64,000 nt of DNA, from assembly GCA_039583875.1 (NCBI GenBank), contig CM077153.1, positions 111,472,568 to 111,536,567 on the forward strand. The letters are read 5' to 3'. Below the pieces are notes generated by a model. That model searched no databases, was not told the origin of the DNA, and worked only from the letters and a program-made list of their open reading frames with translations. Both the position numbers and the translations under genes were made by a program. Position 1 is the stretch's first letter, and each line of letters opens with the position of its first letter. The stretch comes from Platanthera guangdongensis. Taxonomy: Eukaryota > Streptophyta > Magnoliopsida > Asparagales > Orchidaceae. Of this stretch, positions 55,194 through 64,000 are shown one piece after another.

Positions 55194-55470
55194 TTTGAAA
55201 GGGAGAAAATAACCAAACTTTGCTTAGATACCACCGACCAGTTGTGGCTTGCACTGGCAGTTAGAAGATGGGACAAGCCGATAGAAAGACCGGCAGAAAT
55301 GCTGGCAGGTAGAACGGCTGGTTTTACAGTGCTGAAAGCAGGATGAAAACCCTAGCCGGCGAAGTCGCGGCCTGCTCGACAGGCCGCCGAGCTCTAGAAG
55401 TTAGAGCGGTCTGACCTAACTAGATAGCCGATTTCATCGACTAATCGAGATCTGAAGGTGGCGTGTTAAC
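55194..55470 (-). other. leader of element C
   Basis: On the - strand after the LTR: GTTAACACGCCACCTTCAGA, then TCTCGATTAGTCGATG and a stretch matching the E leader (AGCGGTCT, CGGCGGCCTGTCGAG). No gene. Confidence 0.75.
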
Positions 55471-56209
55471 TGTTGATGCATGAAAATAGAAAGGGAGTCA
55501 AACCCACCAGCTAACGATTCGAGCACTGGGGGAAGGAAGGGAAAAGGGGAGACTGTCGAATAGTCGGTTACTAGCGGTTGTAGTTGAGGGACAGAAAGAG
55601 AGGCCGCTGGCAGCGGCAACAGCAGAGTTCACCGCCGCGGCTTAAATGCCACTCCTATGATGGGCTTTCCTTTATTAAAAGTGATGCGGTTACAAGAGGA
55701 GAAAAAGGTGAAGCCGGCCGGACAGCAAGCCACAAGGCACTAGACTTGAGACCGCAGCTCTTAACAAGCGAGCTCCTGGATACAAGTCAGCGTGCTTTGT
55801 GGAGTGCCCCCTCCCCCTATTTATAGGCTCGGGGGCCTGCCCAAACGGGCCGGGCTAAAGTTACCGGCTGCCCGGGGTACATGAGAACCGGGCAGAGCTG
55901 AGGGGTAGAAAATGAGCAAAAAAGGAGAAAGGAGGGAAACCACACGGCATGGCAGATTCCTCCTCACGAGTTGATGGTCTGGGCCCTGGGCCTTGACATT
56001 GAGTAGGGCTGGTGCTGATGACGGCCTGATTTAGAGACCACCCAGCTTCTATGAAAACCAGCCGACTTGACATGCGTGGCAGCTAGAAGGCACAGGCTGC
56101 CCGGTCTCTGATGACCGCCCGACTTGACATGCTTGGAGGCTAGAAAAACCAGGCCGCTCGGTCTTGAAAGCTGTGCGAACTGGTCGTGGATTCCAGGCTT
56201 AACGTAACA
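55471..56209 (-). repeat. 5' LTR of element C
   Basis: 739 bp, on the + strand TGTTGATGCATG to GGCTTAACGTAACA; partner 26461-27203. TATTTATAGG near 55818 is the - strand TATA box. TCAGC follows at 56210-56214. Confidence 0.93.
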
Positions 56210-56215
56210 TCAGCC

Positions 56216-57554
56216 ATGACAGATCATCAATCAGCCGAGAACTTTGCTCTAATTCCTGGTGAACACTCACTGTGGGAGCCCTTAGAGCAGTCACACCGTG
56301 AAACTGCTCAACAATTTCAAGCAATCAACCAAACTCTTACGGCAATCGCGCAGCGATTAGAAACACAACTTGCAGTAGCTCCAATTGCTCCACCTGCTCC
56401 AGTTAATCTAACACCAACATTGGAGCATCAACAAGCCTATCCTCCAACTTACCCACTAGTCTATCCTCCTTACACACCAACCTTTCCACAAGGACCTATA
56501 GTCCCTTTGCGACCTCAAAAAGATGAGTTTGTCGCTCGTCAAAACTTCTTCCGGGAAGTATCCCGGGGAAGCCCAGCAAGATTTTTGAAGTTTCAAGGAA
56601 GTCATCCTTACCCATCAACTCCTGCCTTTACTCCTCCTGCAGCAGCTTTTCCATTCTATCCTCCTTTTATAGCTGAAACTTATGCTCCCTTTTATCCTTA
56701 TGCTGTAGGGGAACAGGAAGAGTCGTCGCCATTTTCAGAGAATGTTCGTCATGAACCAACTCCAGCTAATTTCAGAGAATCACGGTTTCCACTCTACACT
56801 GGGAGACTGATCCAGTGAAGCATCTTCAAGTCTTCGAGTCGGCCGTTGCTCTCAAAACTCTCTCAGATTCCACCACGTTCAAGCTCCTCGTATAACTTTT
56901 GATGGGCAAGTGAGGGATTGATTCTATGGCTTGCGCCCTCAGTCCATCACTTCCTTTGCTAATCTACTAAGGGAGTTCTTACTCAGATTTTCCACCTCTA
57001 CAAAGAGAAAGGGCGGACCAGAAGCTCTCTTTAATATCAGGCAACGTCAGAATGAAACTTGGTCTCAGTTCGTTGATCGATTCCAGAGAGAAATCTTGGA
57101 CATCGAAATTGTTGATCAATAAATGTCCAAGTAGCTCTTATCTACGGTCTCCGTAAAGGGCCGCTCAAGTTTGATGCCAATGTAGGTGCTCCAAGAACAT
57201 ACCAAGAGTTGATTGGCCTAGCCAACTCATACATTCGAGGTGAAAAGAGCAACCCCGACTTCGTCTCCAGGCTTATAGCAGAAAAAGATCCTCCTTTTCA
57301 CAAGCGACCTCAATGTCCTCGGAATGATTTCCCTTCTCACTCAAGGAAGGGAAGAAGATTTCAGCGTCATCGATATTCCTTCCACGACCATGATCGTACT
57401 CGAGATCCATTGCTGCTACTACCAGCTCCATCCTCACAAACAGCTGCAGTTCATCAACAGCAGGACGATGAATTGCAGGAATGTGAACTTGAAGAGGCCA
57501 TGCAAGAAGTAAGACAATTCATGAAAGATAAGGCTAACTACAATAGGCCTTATC
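56216..57554 (+). pseudogene. gag of element A2, cut by element F
   Basis: ATG 56216 (MTDHQSAENFALIPGEHS), only a few bases after the C insertion. Better preserved than A1 at its start: coiled-coil part, Pro/Tyr-rich linker, RQNFFREVSRGSPARFLKF. A frameshift near 56806 and stops near 56895 and 56913 precede the capsid core (MRPQSITSFANLLREFLLRF, WSQFVDRFQREILDIEI), a stop at 57120, and a tail DELQECELEEAMQEVRQF. It ends at 57554, where element F begins. Any pol of A2 would be beyond the window. Confidence 0.85.
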
Positions 57555-58299
57555 TGTTGGTGCACGAAAATACAGAGGGGGGTCAAGCACCACCAGCTAA
57601 CGGTTCGAACATCAGGGGATAGGGAGACTGCGAGTAGGGATCTACTAAGCGGATGAGGGCAGGAAGAAAAGCAGGGTCGTGAACCACGGCAACAACAGAC
57701 TTCGCCCGTCGCGGCCTGAATGCCTCTCTTGCGACGGGCTTTCCCTTGATTGAAGAAGGATTTGGTTACAAGTGAAAGGAAAAGTTGGACAAGAGCAGAG
57801 CGAGGGGGAGTCCGCAAGGCACAGGATTCGAGTCCGCAGCCTGTAACAAGTAGGCTCCTGAGTTCGAGTCAGCGTGCCTTGGGTGCACCACCTCCCCCCT
57901 ATTTATAGGATAGGGGGCCTGCCCAAACGGGCAGGGCTAAAATAACCGGCTGCCCGGGGTACAGGAGAACCGGGCAGCGGTGACGGGAAGCAAAAAAGAA
58001 AGAACACGCCAGTCCGTGCAGAAGGGGCGGACTGGGCTCGTGGACTAGAGCTTCCACTGCTGCTGGGCGCGCACGCCGGAGGGCGGCAGCCTAGGCGGAC
58101 GAGACACTGCATCCGCCGTTGTAGAACCTGATACCCCAAGCGCTGGCGGACTGAGCGGACAGGTCCTTGCGTCCGCTGCTGGGGTGCCATTGTCCAATTG
58201 GTAATATTGCCGGACTGGGCGGACTGACAAATCGCGTCCGCGCCTGCTAAAAGGGGGGCTTTGGAATCTTGTAGTATGTTGCGGACTGAGGGGTTAACA
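57555..58299 (-). repeat. 3' LTR of element F
   Basis: On the + strand TGTTGGTGCACG to GGGGTTAACA. It aligns with the B LTRs, including CTATTTATAGGATAGGGGGC near 57899. Confidence 0.9.
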
Positions 58300-58343
58300 T
58301 AATCCCCGCACATTTTCAAGTTTCCAGAAAACTTCGAAAATGT
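58300..58343 (-). promoter_or_regulatory. PPT and adjoining hairpin of element F
   Basis: - strand tract TGCGGGGATTA, then a hairpin 58310-58343 pairing ACATTTTCAAGTTT with AAACTTCGAAAATGT. Confidence 0.85.
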
Positions 58344-58388
58344 TTTCTTAACCGCCGAGTCCGCAAGCCTCGAAAACGCCGCCAACGC

Positions 58389-58396
58389 TATAAATA
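58389..58396 (+). promoter_or_regulatory. TATA box of antisense gene 1 (element F)
   Basis: GCTATAAATATCGCTGGAGG, 91 bp before ATG 58480; identical in core to B. Confidence 0.75.
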
Positions 58397-58479
58397 TCGC
58401 TGGAGGGCCTGGAACTGTTGAGAATCTCGATCGACACGGGCGCTACTCACCACTTGCGGTCTCTACTTTCCAGTCCGGC

Positions 58480-60458
58480 ATGGCTAGGCTTGGAGCTTTC
58501 TTCTCTAGTCTCACTACAAAGGGCGATCCCGCACTGTCGATGCCTATGAAGACTAAGAAGATTGTAAAGAGGTCGACAAGAAAAGATATTGTCCGCCCCA
58601 CAAGAGAGAGTTCCCAGAGCCAGAAGCCTGCGGAGAAAGCTGTCCTCCATGCCGATGTATCCGCTCGCGGGGATGCCGCAGTCGACGCCGAATCAATTAG
58701 AAGTGAGAAGATGGTGACCTTGTCGGACTCCGCCCCTTCTCAGAAAACCGCAACCTCGGCGGACACTGCTGGCGAACACCCTGGGGCTGACATATCTTCT
58801 CCCCATGCCCAGGTGCCTATTGTTAACCTGGATGAAGATGATAAGCGGACTGAGGAAGAGGACGATGCGCCCTCAACGGCATTGACTGCTGCGAATCCTG
58901 AACCTGTCCGCGAAAACCAGCCCGATTTAGGGGGTCCGCCGCGGATTCTGCTGAGAAGATTGCTAAGAGGAAGAAGAGGAAGAGGGATGGCGCGACCGTC
59001 GCCGAGCGGGTTGAGAAGAAGCTGCGCGCAATGAAGGAGAAAAACGTCTCCAAGCGGACTGGGGAAGCGGACTTACAATACAGGCCGCGCGATAAAGAGG
59101 TTCCAGAAAGCGATCTGGTTACTCCGAAGGCCCAAATCCAGGGAGATAATTCCCTCTCAACGGTCAGTCTATCCACGGATGAGATAATTGATTCCATAGA
59201 CGTCGATCAACTTGATTTAATCAACGAATCCTTGCTGGTTGTACTGCAGCAATCTGAGGCGGAGACTACTGAAAATAAGGGTGACGAACTCCCTCCCTTG
59301 TCCGCTGCGGAGGAAGAGGAGAGAGAGAGAGAGAGATTGAAGGAGAAGATAGAGGAGCAAAAGAAACAAATTGTTGCTCATGTTGCTGCGGTCGGGGCAG
59401 CCTCGAAGCAGGTCGCGGCGGATAAAGCCGCTGAGGATCTGCGGATTGCTGCGGAGCTGATGCGGTCAGGTAAACTTCAATCGGCGCCTAAATACTTTAA
59501 GCGTCAGTGGCTTTACAGGTCGCCGCCACGGTCGTCGAGACCAATCAAAATCATCACTGAGACGAACGATATTGTGGTTTCAACAAGTTCGGCTGCTGAG
59601 AAGAGAGCGAAGGTTCATCGTGAATGGAGGAAGCGGTTAAGCGCCTTTGACCCAGAGCGGGCAAGGCGTCCAATCATCTTCGATAGTCGGCAACTCGCTG
59701 CTGCTATGTCTAAAAGTGATCTTTCATCCTTTCTTTGGGTCCTCCACGAGCTGCCTTTGAATGTGCAGTTGACTTTGTTCGTTGCAGGTAGAAGGTCGCC
59801 ACCGGGCTCCATCGAGAGTGGTGAGTTCGTGGTCACACCAATTACTGGTGCTGACGAGGTCTCGCACGTGGAATCCGCGGGGGATGAGCCGCCCAGCCTG
59901 AATATGATTAAAGAGTTAGAGAAGAAATTCGAAGCTGAAATGCAGTGTGTCAAAGCTGAGTTAGAGAAAGCAGAGGAGCGCGAGAGGGCGTCCGCGGCGC
60001 GTGAGAAAGCGTCCGCGGAACGCGAGAAGGCCCTAAAAGACCAGATCGCCAGCATCTCGCGGGCGCTGGAGAGGTCTGAAAGGGAGAAGAAGAGGCTCGC
60101 GGATGACGTCCGATTCTACAAGGGCAAGCACTTGGCGTCAGTGCGTGAAGGAAAGGAGAAGCGGACTGCTGAGGTCGCTAAGCAGAGGCCGCGAGCGCCA
60201 GATCGCGCTGCTCCGGAGATCGCTGCAACGGCAGGTGTCCAACACCCCGCGGATGAGGATCAGAGGCCGGCGGCGGAGCCGATGGTGCCTCTCAGTCGGG
60301 TAGATCGGGAGGCTGCTCACATGCACTGGACCATAAATGTCATTCATCATCATCTCTGCCGTGTGTATAGCGAAATTCTCCAGATAAGCGATCAAGCGGC
60401 TCATCTATGCAGAGACAAGGCAGAAAGGCCGGCGCGGACTGACAACAGGGACCGCTGA
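58480..60458 (+). pseudogene. antisense gene 1 (coiled-coil protein), element F, one frameshift
   Basis: ATG 58480 (MARLGAFFSSLTTKGDPAL). The first about 150 codons are open; a frameshift near 58940 shifts the reading, after which 475 codons are open to TGA 60456-60458. Domains in order: basic then acidic N-terminus, VERVEKKLRAMKEKN, LQYRPRDKEVPES, EEEERERERLKEKIEEQKKQ coil, KYFKRQWLYRSPP, WRKRLSAFDPERARRPI, a second coil (ELEKKFEAEMQCVKAELEK to REKKRLADDV) and a C-terminal VIHHHLCRVYSEILQISDQ block. The best view of the whole protein, about 660 residues. Function unknown. Confidence 0.87.
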
Positions 60459-60975
60459 GTCCGCAATGCCTTGAGCTTTTATTTGCTTAATTGTATAATT
60501 ATTTGGATAATTGTGCTTCAAGCAATGCTGTGTTGTAAAATGAACTCTATTTGATCTGTGCGGACTCAGATTATATATCCGCAAATTATGTAGCTTAATC
60601 CGTGATGTGGCGAATTGCGCGGACTAATGTTGTGTCTGCTTCTCGATATTTAACCTGCAGGTGGGAAATACTGTGAACTAAGCGGATTGAAAATGTTTCC
60701 GCTCCTTCTGACCTTCCGGGAGAAAAAAGCGCGATCTGAGCGGACAACAAATCGTGTCGGCCACAACTTTTTGCTTTGAGTTTTCCTTGGCATGTGAATC
60801 TGTGTTTGTATCCGCGTTATTATTTGGCTGTTTTAACTTTTTGCGGACTGTGCGGATTGGAATTGCGAGCTCAGCGGCCTGGTCAAAAAGTTGCCAGACT
60901 CTTTAGCTATAAATAGGGCCTTCTGCTTTCTCTTATGCAGGAAACAGATGTACAAGGAACCCTGCAGCCTGCAAA
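60459..60975 (+). other. region between antisense genes 1 and 2 (F)
   Basis: Related to the same regions in B and D. TATAAATA at 60908-60915 lies 68 bp before ATG 60976 and is followed by TCTTATGCAGGAA. Confidence 0.72.
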
Positions 60976-61651
60976 ATGGTGTCCGCCCGGACTGATGCTG
61001 CTGTCGCCTTCCATTCCGCGGACCACCGGAAATGCACATTGACAGAGGCTGACCTGGACGCCTTTGTCGAAAAGAAGATGGCGAACTCGAACATCCTCGT
61101 CCGCCTTCCCGCCCATCAAGAAAGATTGAACTTCTCAACCGCGACCCAGATCGCCATTCCAGTGGACCATTTCGACAGCGGATTCAAGTTTCCGCTTCTA
61201 TGGGAACTTGCTACCATCTTCGAGCACTATGGAATGGTGCCTGGCTAGCTTGCGCCGAATACACTCGCTGCGATCTGCAGCTTTGTCTCTTACTTGCGAT
61301 CTGAAAAGATTGCTTTCTCAATGAATATCTTCCGTAAGATATTCTCTGTCCGCTCTATCACCGCTTCCGGAGGCCGCCCCTACAAGGGGGTCATATACTT
61401 CTACTGCAGGGGAATGAAGGTTGTGGGTCTTCCCAACAAGATCCACAACTGGACCTCTAGGTTCCTGATTTTTGAGGGCGACCTAGGGTTCGCGCACACC
61501 TATCCGCAGGTGCGCGCGGACTCCGCCTTCAAAAGTGTGCAACTGGATGATCTAGAGTCCGCCATTGTCGAGTTCTTGGCCAACGCTAGGCTCGACATCG
61601 AGCATTATATTCCGCTGCTGGCGAGCTTAGCGGACGTCATGCCCGAAGAGA

Positions 61652-61720
61652 GTAAGTAGCTTCCGAACTCAGCTTTTGCATCCGCCGCGACCTTGGTGTT
61701 TAACCCATTTGTTTTTGCAG
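61652..61720 (+). other. intron 1 of antisense gene 2 (F)
   Basis: 69 nt, GTAAGT donor and GTTTTTGCAG acceptor. The same position holds introns of 66 nt in B, 75 in C, 68 in D and 73 in E. Confidence 0.85.
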
Positions 61721-62241
61721 CGACCTTGGCGGTGCCCGTTAACTTGCCGCAGACGCCCAGCAGCTTCGTCCCTACACAGAAAGAAAAGAAAGAAGCAGTC
61801 GCCAGAAAGAGGAAGGAGGAAGGGGATCCCGCAGCGGATTACTCTTCCTCAAAAAGCTTCTCCATGAGTGGCTTCGGCATCAGCCAGAAGGACCTCAGGG
61901 GGAACCCTATGGTCCACTGGCACAACAAGAATAAACACGTCCGCTTATCCACAGCGCTTCCTTCGTGGAAGAGTCCGCGGATAACACGCCACGCCCATAT
62001 CGCGATCTCCGTGCTTTACGGAAAGCGCAACCTGAGCAACCTCAAGAAGGTGCCCGCCGCCGACCTCCCTATGCTAGCCTCTTAGGCTTCTGCGAACAGC
62101 GCGGTGACAAACCATTATGTTGCCACTCTGGCCAGAGACCTGTTGAGGCAGAACGAACAACTTCAAAAGGATAATAAAGCGCTAAAGGAAAGGAATGTGC
62201 GGCTGGGAAAAAGGGTTGCTCAGCAAAGAGAGGAGCTGGGG

Positions 62242-62316
62242 GTGAGTTGAATTCGCAGCGGCCTTAATTTGCCATCCGCCGCGGTATGTCTGACGTTTGC
62301 TTTTTGTTTTGCGCAG
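62242..62316 (+). other. intron 2 of antisense gene 2 (F)
   Basis: 75 nt, GTGAGT donor and TTTTGCGCAG acceptor. Equivalent introns are 74, 73, 74 and 74 nt in B, C, D and E; in B the donor is mutated to AT. Confidence 0.85.
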
Positions 62317-62808
62317 GTCGTCTATGACTTGGAAAACAACAACTTCCAGTCTGCCATGCTCCCTTTCGTAAAGGAGACCGTCGAGGTCGCTATTGAGCGA
62401 CTTGTCCGCGACGGCTTCATAAAGGAGGGAGTGGATGGCGTCCCTTTTTTGGAGATCTTCCCTGAGCTGGCTCCGCAGGTCGCGGCGATGGAGAGGGCTA
62501 AAAAAGGCAAAGATGTTATTGAGGAAGAAGGCGAAGAAGAAGAAGAAGAAGAAGACGGAGGGCAAGGCGAAGAGCCAAGCGTCAAGGAAACAGCGGACAA
62601 CGCTGCCTCAAGCCAGCGAGTAGAGGAACTGTCAGCGGAGTCCGACACTTCTGCATCTTCCTCTGCTACCGGGAGCTTGCATAGCGGGTCCGCCTCGAGT
62701 ACAGGATCGGATAGCAGCGGGAGCGGCTCTGGGGGCTACTCTCCAGAAGTTGACATTGTTGGTGACAGCCCTGCACCTCCAGAGAAGAAACAAAGGACTA
62801 CAGATTGA

Positions 62809-64000
62809 TCAGTGTATTTTTATCTTTTTTGGTTTTTGTAAAAGTGGCGGACGCAAGATTGCAGTCCGTCGAACATATAGAATGATGTAAATAATTCTTG
62901 ATGAAATAGAAAAGGATATTTTTGGCATGTGTGCTTTCTGCAATGTTCTCTTTCCACGCTCACCGCACCGACACTTAGCAGTCCGCACGTCATGCTGATA
63001 AGTTTGAGCTTTTTATCTTGCTGATTAAAGAATATTATTGTCCGTCGGAATAAGATGAAATTGTCAGGCGGACTCTGTTGAGTTTCAATTGCAGTCCGCA
63101 CGACACATCATTTATGACGAACTTTTGCTGATGAGAGAATCCAACTTATTAACCCATTCAACATTTGTCCTTAAAAAATGACAAGAATGGCCAGCTGAGC
63201 GAATAGCCTTAAACAATATCAAGTGGTACTTCATTTTCTAGTAGAGTCCGCATTTCTCTTTATTAACTTATCAAATTGTAACGTATGAGAACCATTCGGC
63301 GGGCTGAGCGAATACGGAAAACCAACCCGCTCGTTATAGAAATGATTATAGATAATTGTTTCAAGAAATTTATCGGACTGAGCGGATACAGAAAACCACT
63401 CCGCCAAAGATAGAATCTATAAAATCCCAAGGAAACTGGCGGACTGCGCGGATAGATAAGACCAGTCCGCCAAGATAGAAATGACCCATAGCGATAGAGA
63501 AAACCAATCCGCTCATAATACAAGAAATGATTTATAGCTTGCGACCAGGTGGGCAGGTGAGCCGGATCGGCATACTTTCCTCACCGGGTTACATGCTATA
63601 AAATCAACCCAAGCCGGCGGACTGAGCGGACTCAGAAAACCAATCCGCTCACCATAGAAGAAATGACCTATAGCTTGCGACCAGGTGGGCAGGTGAGCCG
63701 GAGCGGCATACTTTCCTCACCGGGCTACAAGCTATAAAATCAACCCAAACAGGCGGACTGAGCGGATAGAGAAAACCAGTTCGCACATAATTCCCTGCGA
63801 AGAGCAAAATGCTCATTTGGTGGAACGGTTCCCTGCCCTCTTGCCTGGAGTACATTCTAAGCTGTGGGTCTCCTGCAGGCATTGCTTGAGCGTACCATGG
63901 AGTGTTCGAGGGTTACAAGCTAAGATGACCCGCGGGCAGGTGAGCCGGAACGGCATACTTTCCTCACGCGATCATCGAAGTTGTAACGATATCCTTATGA
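62809..64000. other. convergent spacer of element F (part)
   Basis: Same plan as the B spacer: noncoding start, then units with GGCGGACTGAGCGGATA and AACCAGTCCGC pairs, conserved-loop hairpins at 63533-63600, 63669-63736 and 63912-63987, and the TGCCCTCTTGCCTGGAGTAC block at 63834. The loop here is GGGCAGGTGAGCCGG...CGGCATACTTTCCTCAC. The window ends before the integrase. Confidence 0.85.

Larger units (their letters stand above)
26461..56209 (-). mobile_element. element C: gag-only Tat-like element with antisense genes
   Basis: Bounded by LTRs 26461-27203 (743 bp) and 55471-56209 (739 bp), with perfect TCAGC duplications at 26456-26460 and 56210-56214. On the - strand: 5' LTR, leader, gag, spacer; on the + strand: antisense genes 1 and 2; then PPT and 3' LTR. 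No protease, RT or integrase is present between gag and the spacer. Without the nested element D (33824-54919) it is about 8.6 kb, close to element E, its relative. It is inserted between the leader and gag ATG of A2. Confidence 0.93.
60976..62808 (+). pseudogene. antisense gene 2 (Transposase_28-like), element F, two stops
   Basis: ATG 60976 (MVSARTDAAVAFHSADHRKC). Exon 1 is 60976-61651 (676 nt), intron 1 is 61652-61720 (GTAAGT to TTGCAG), exon 2 is 61721-62241 (521 nt), intron 2 is 62242-62316 (GTGAGT to GCGCAG), and exon 3 is 62317-62808. The exons sum to 1,689 nt, exactly 563 codons including the final TGA, so splicing restores one frame. Only TAG 61246-61248 and TAG 62083-62085 interrupt it. 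Transposase_28-like part: AIPVDHFDSGFKFPLLWELA, FEHYGMVPG and VSYLRSEKIAFSMNIFRKIF. Exon 3 has an acidic Glu run and a Ser/Gly-rich end with PEKKQR. Confidence 0.9.
57555..64000 (-). mobile_element. element F: Tat-like element, 3' part
   Basis: A 745-bp LTR (57555-58299) of the B type is followed by PPT, hairpin, antisense genes 1 and 2 on the + strand, and a hairpin spacer that runs off the window. By analogy with B its pol, gag and 5' LTR lie beyond 64000 on the - strand. It is inserted in the gag of A2; the left flank is TTATC. Confidence 0.9.

Overview
The window is plant nuclear DNA built almost entirely of LTR retrotransposons. No convincing host gene, rRNA, tRNA or CRISPR array is visible. 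Evidence for a plant: Tekay/Del-type integrase-chromodomain remains with a TGTAACACCCC-type LTR, a SIRE-like Ty1/copia leader with an initiator-Met-tRNA primer site, and several Ty3/gypsy Tat-lineage elements that carry a second RNase H and extra antisense genes. The species cannot be named from the sequence.

Layout. (1) 1-3891: 3' end of a + strand Tekay-like element with a 2.3 kb LTR. (2) 3892-7676: unassigned DNA and minisatellites leading into the 3' end of a SIRE-like LTR. (3) 7677-8429: decayed SIRE gag, cut by element A1. (4) A1 (from 8430, + strand; LTR 8430-10123, gag to 11402) is cut by a second copy, A2 (LTR from 11403). (5) A2 carries three insertions: B (11781-25010, - strand) in its LTR, C (26461-56209, - strand) just before its gag, and F (57555 to beyond the window, - strand) inside its gag. 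(6) C is cut in gag by D (33824-54919, - strand), and D is cut in an antisense gene by E (35884-44595, + strand). Nesting order is SIRE > A1 > A2 > C > D > E, six levels. C, D and E have perfect 5-bp target-site duplications (TCAGC, ATCAC, ATCGG).

B, C, D, E and F share one plan: LTR, leader, gag (with or without pol), a structured spacer, then two genes on the strand opposite to gag-pol, then PPT and LTR. Gene 1 encodes a charged coiled-coil protein of about 650 codons. Gene 2 encodes a protein of about 560 codons with a domain like Transposase_28 ('putative gypsy type transposon') and an acidic Ser-rich tail. Each gene has its own TATA box. Gene 2 has two 66-75 nt introns in the same places in all five copies; removing them restores the frame exactly in E and F. 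B and D also have protease, RT, RNase H, archaeal-type RNase H and integrase, all broken. C and E have gag and both antisense genes but no pol, so they look non-autonomous. E has LTRs differing at only about 20 of 662 positions, so it moved recently and probably used enzymes supplied in trans.

The sense (gag-pol) and antisense genes converge on spacers holding hairpins whose stems differ while the loop stays conserved. Another hairpin abuts the polypurine tract in five copies. The leader after each Tat-like 5' LTR lacks a normal TGG-type primer site and instead resembles the antisense of an internal tRNA segment. These three structures and the antisense gene pair are the most interesting content.
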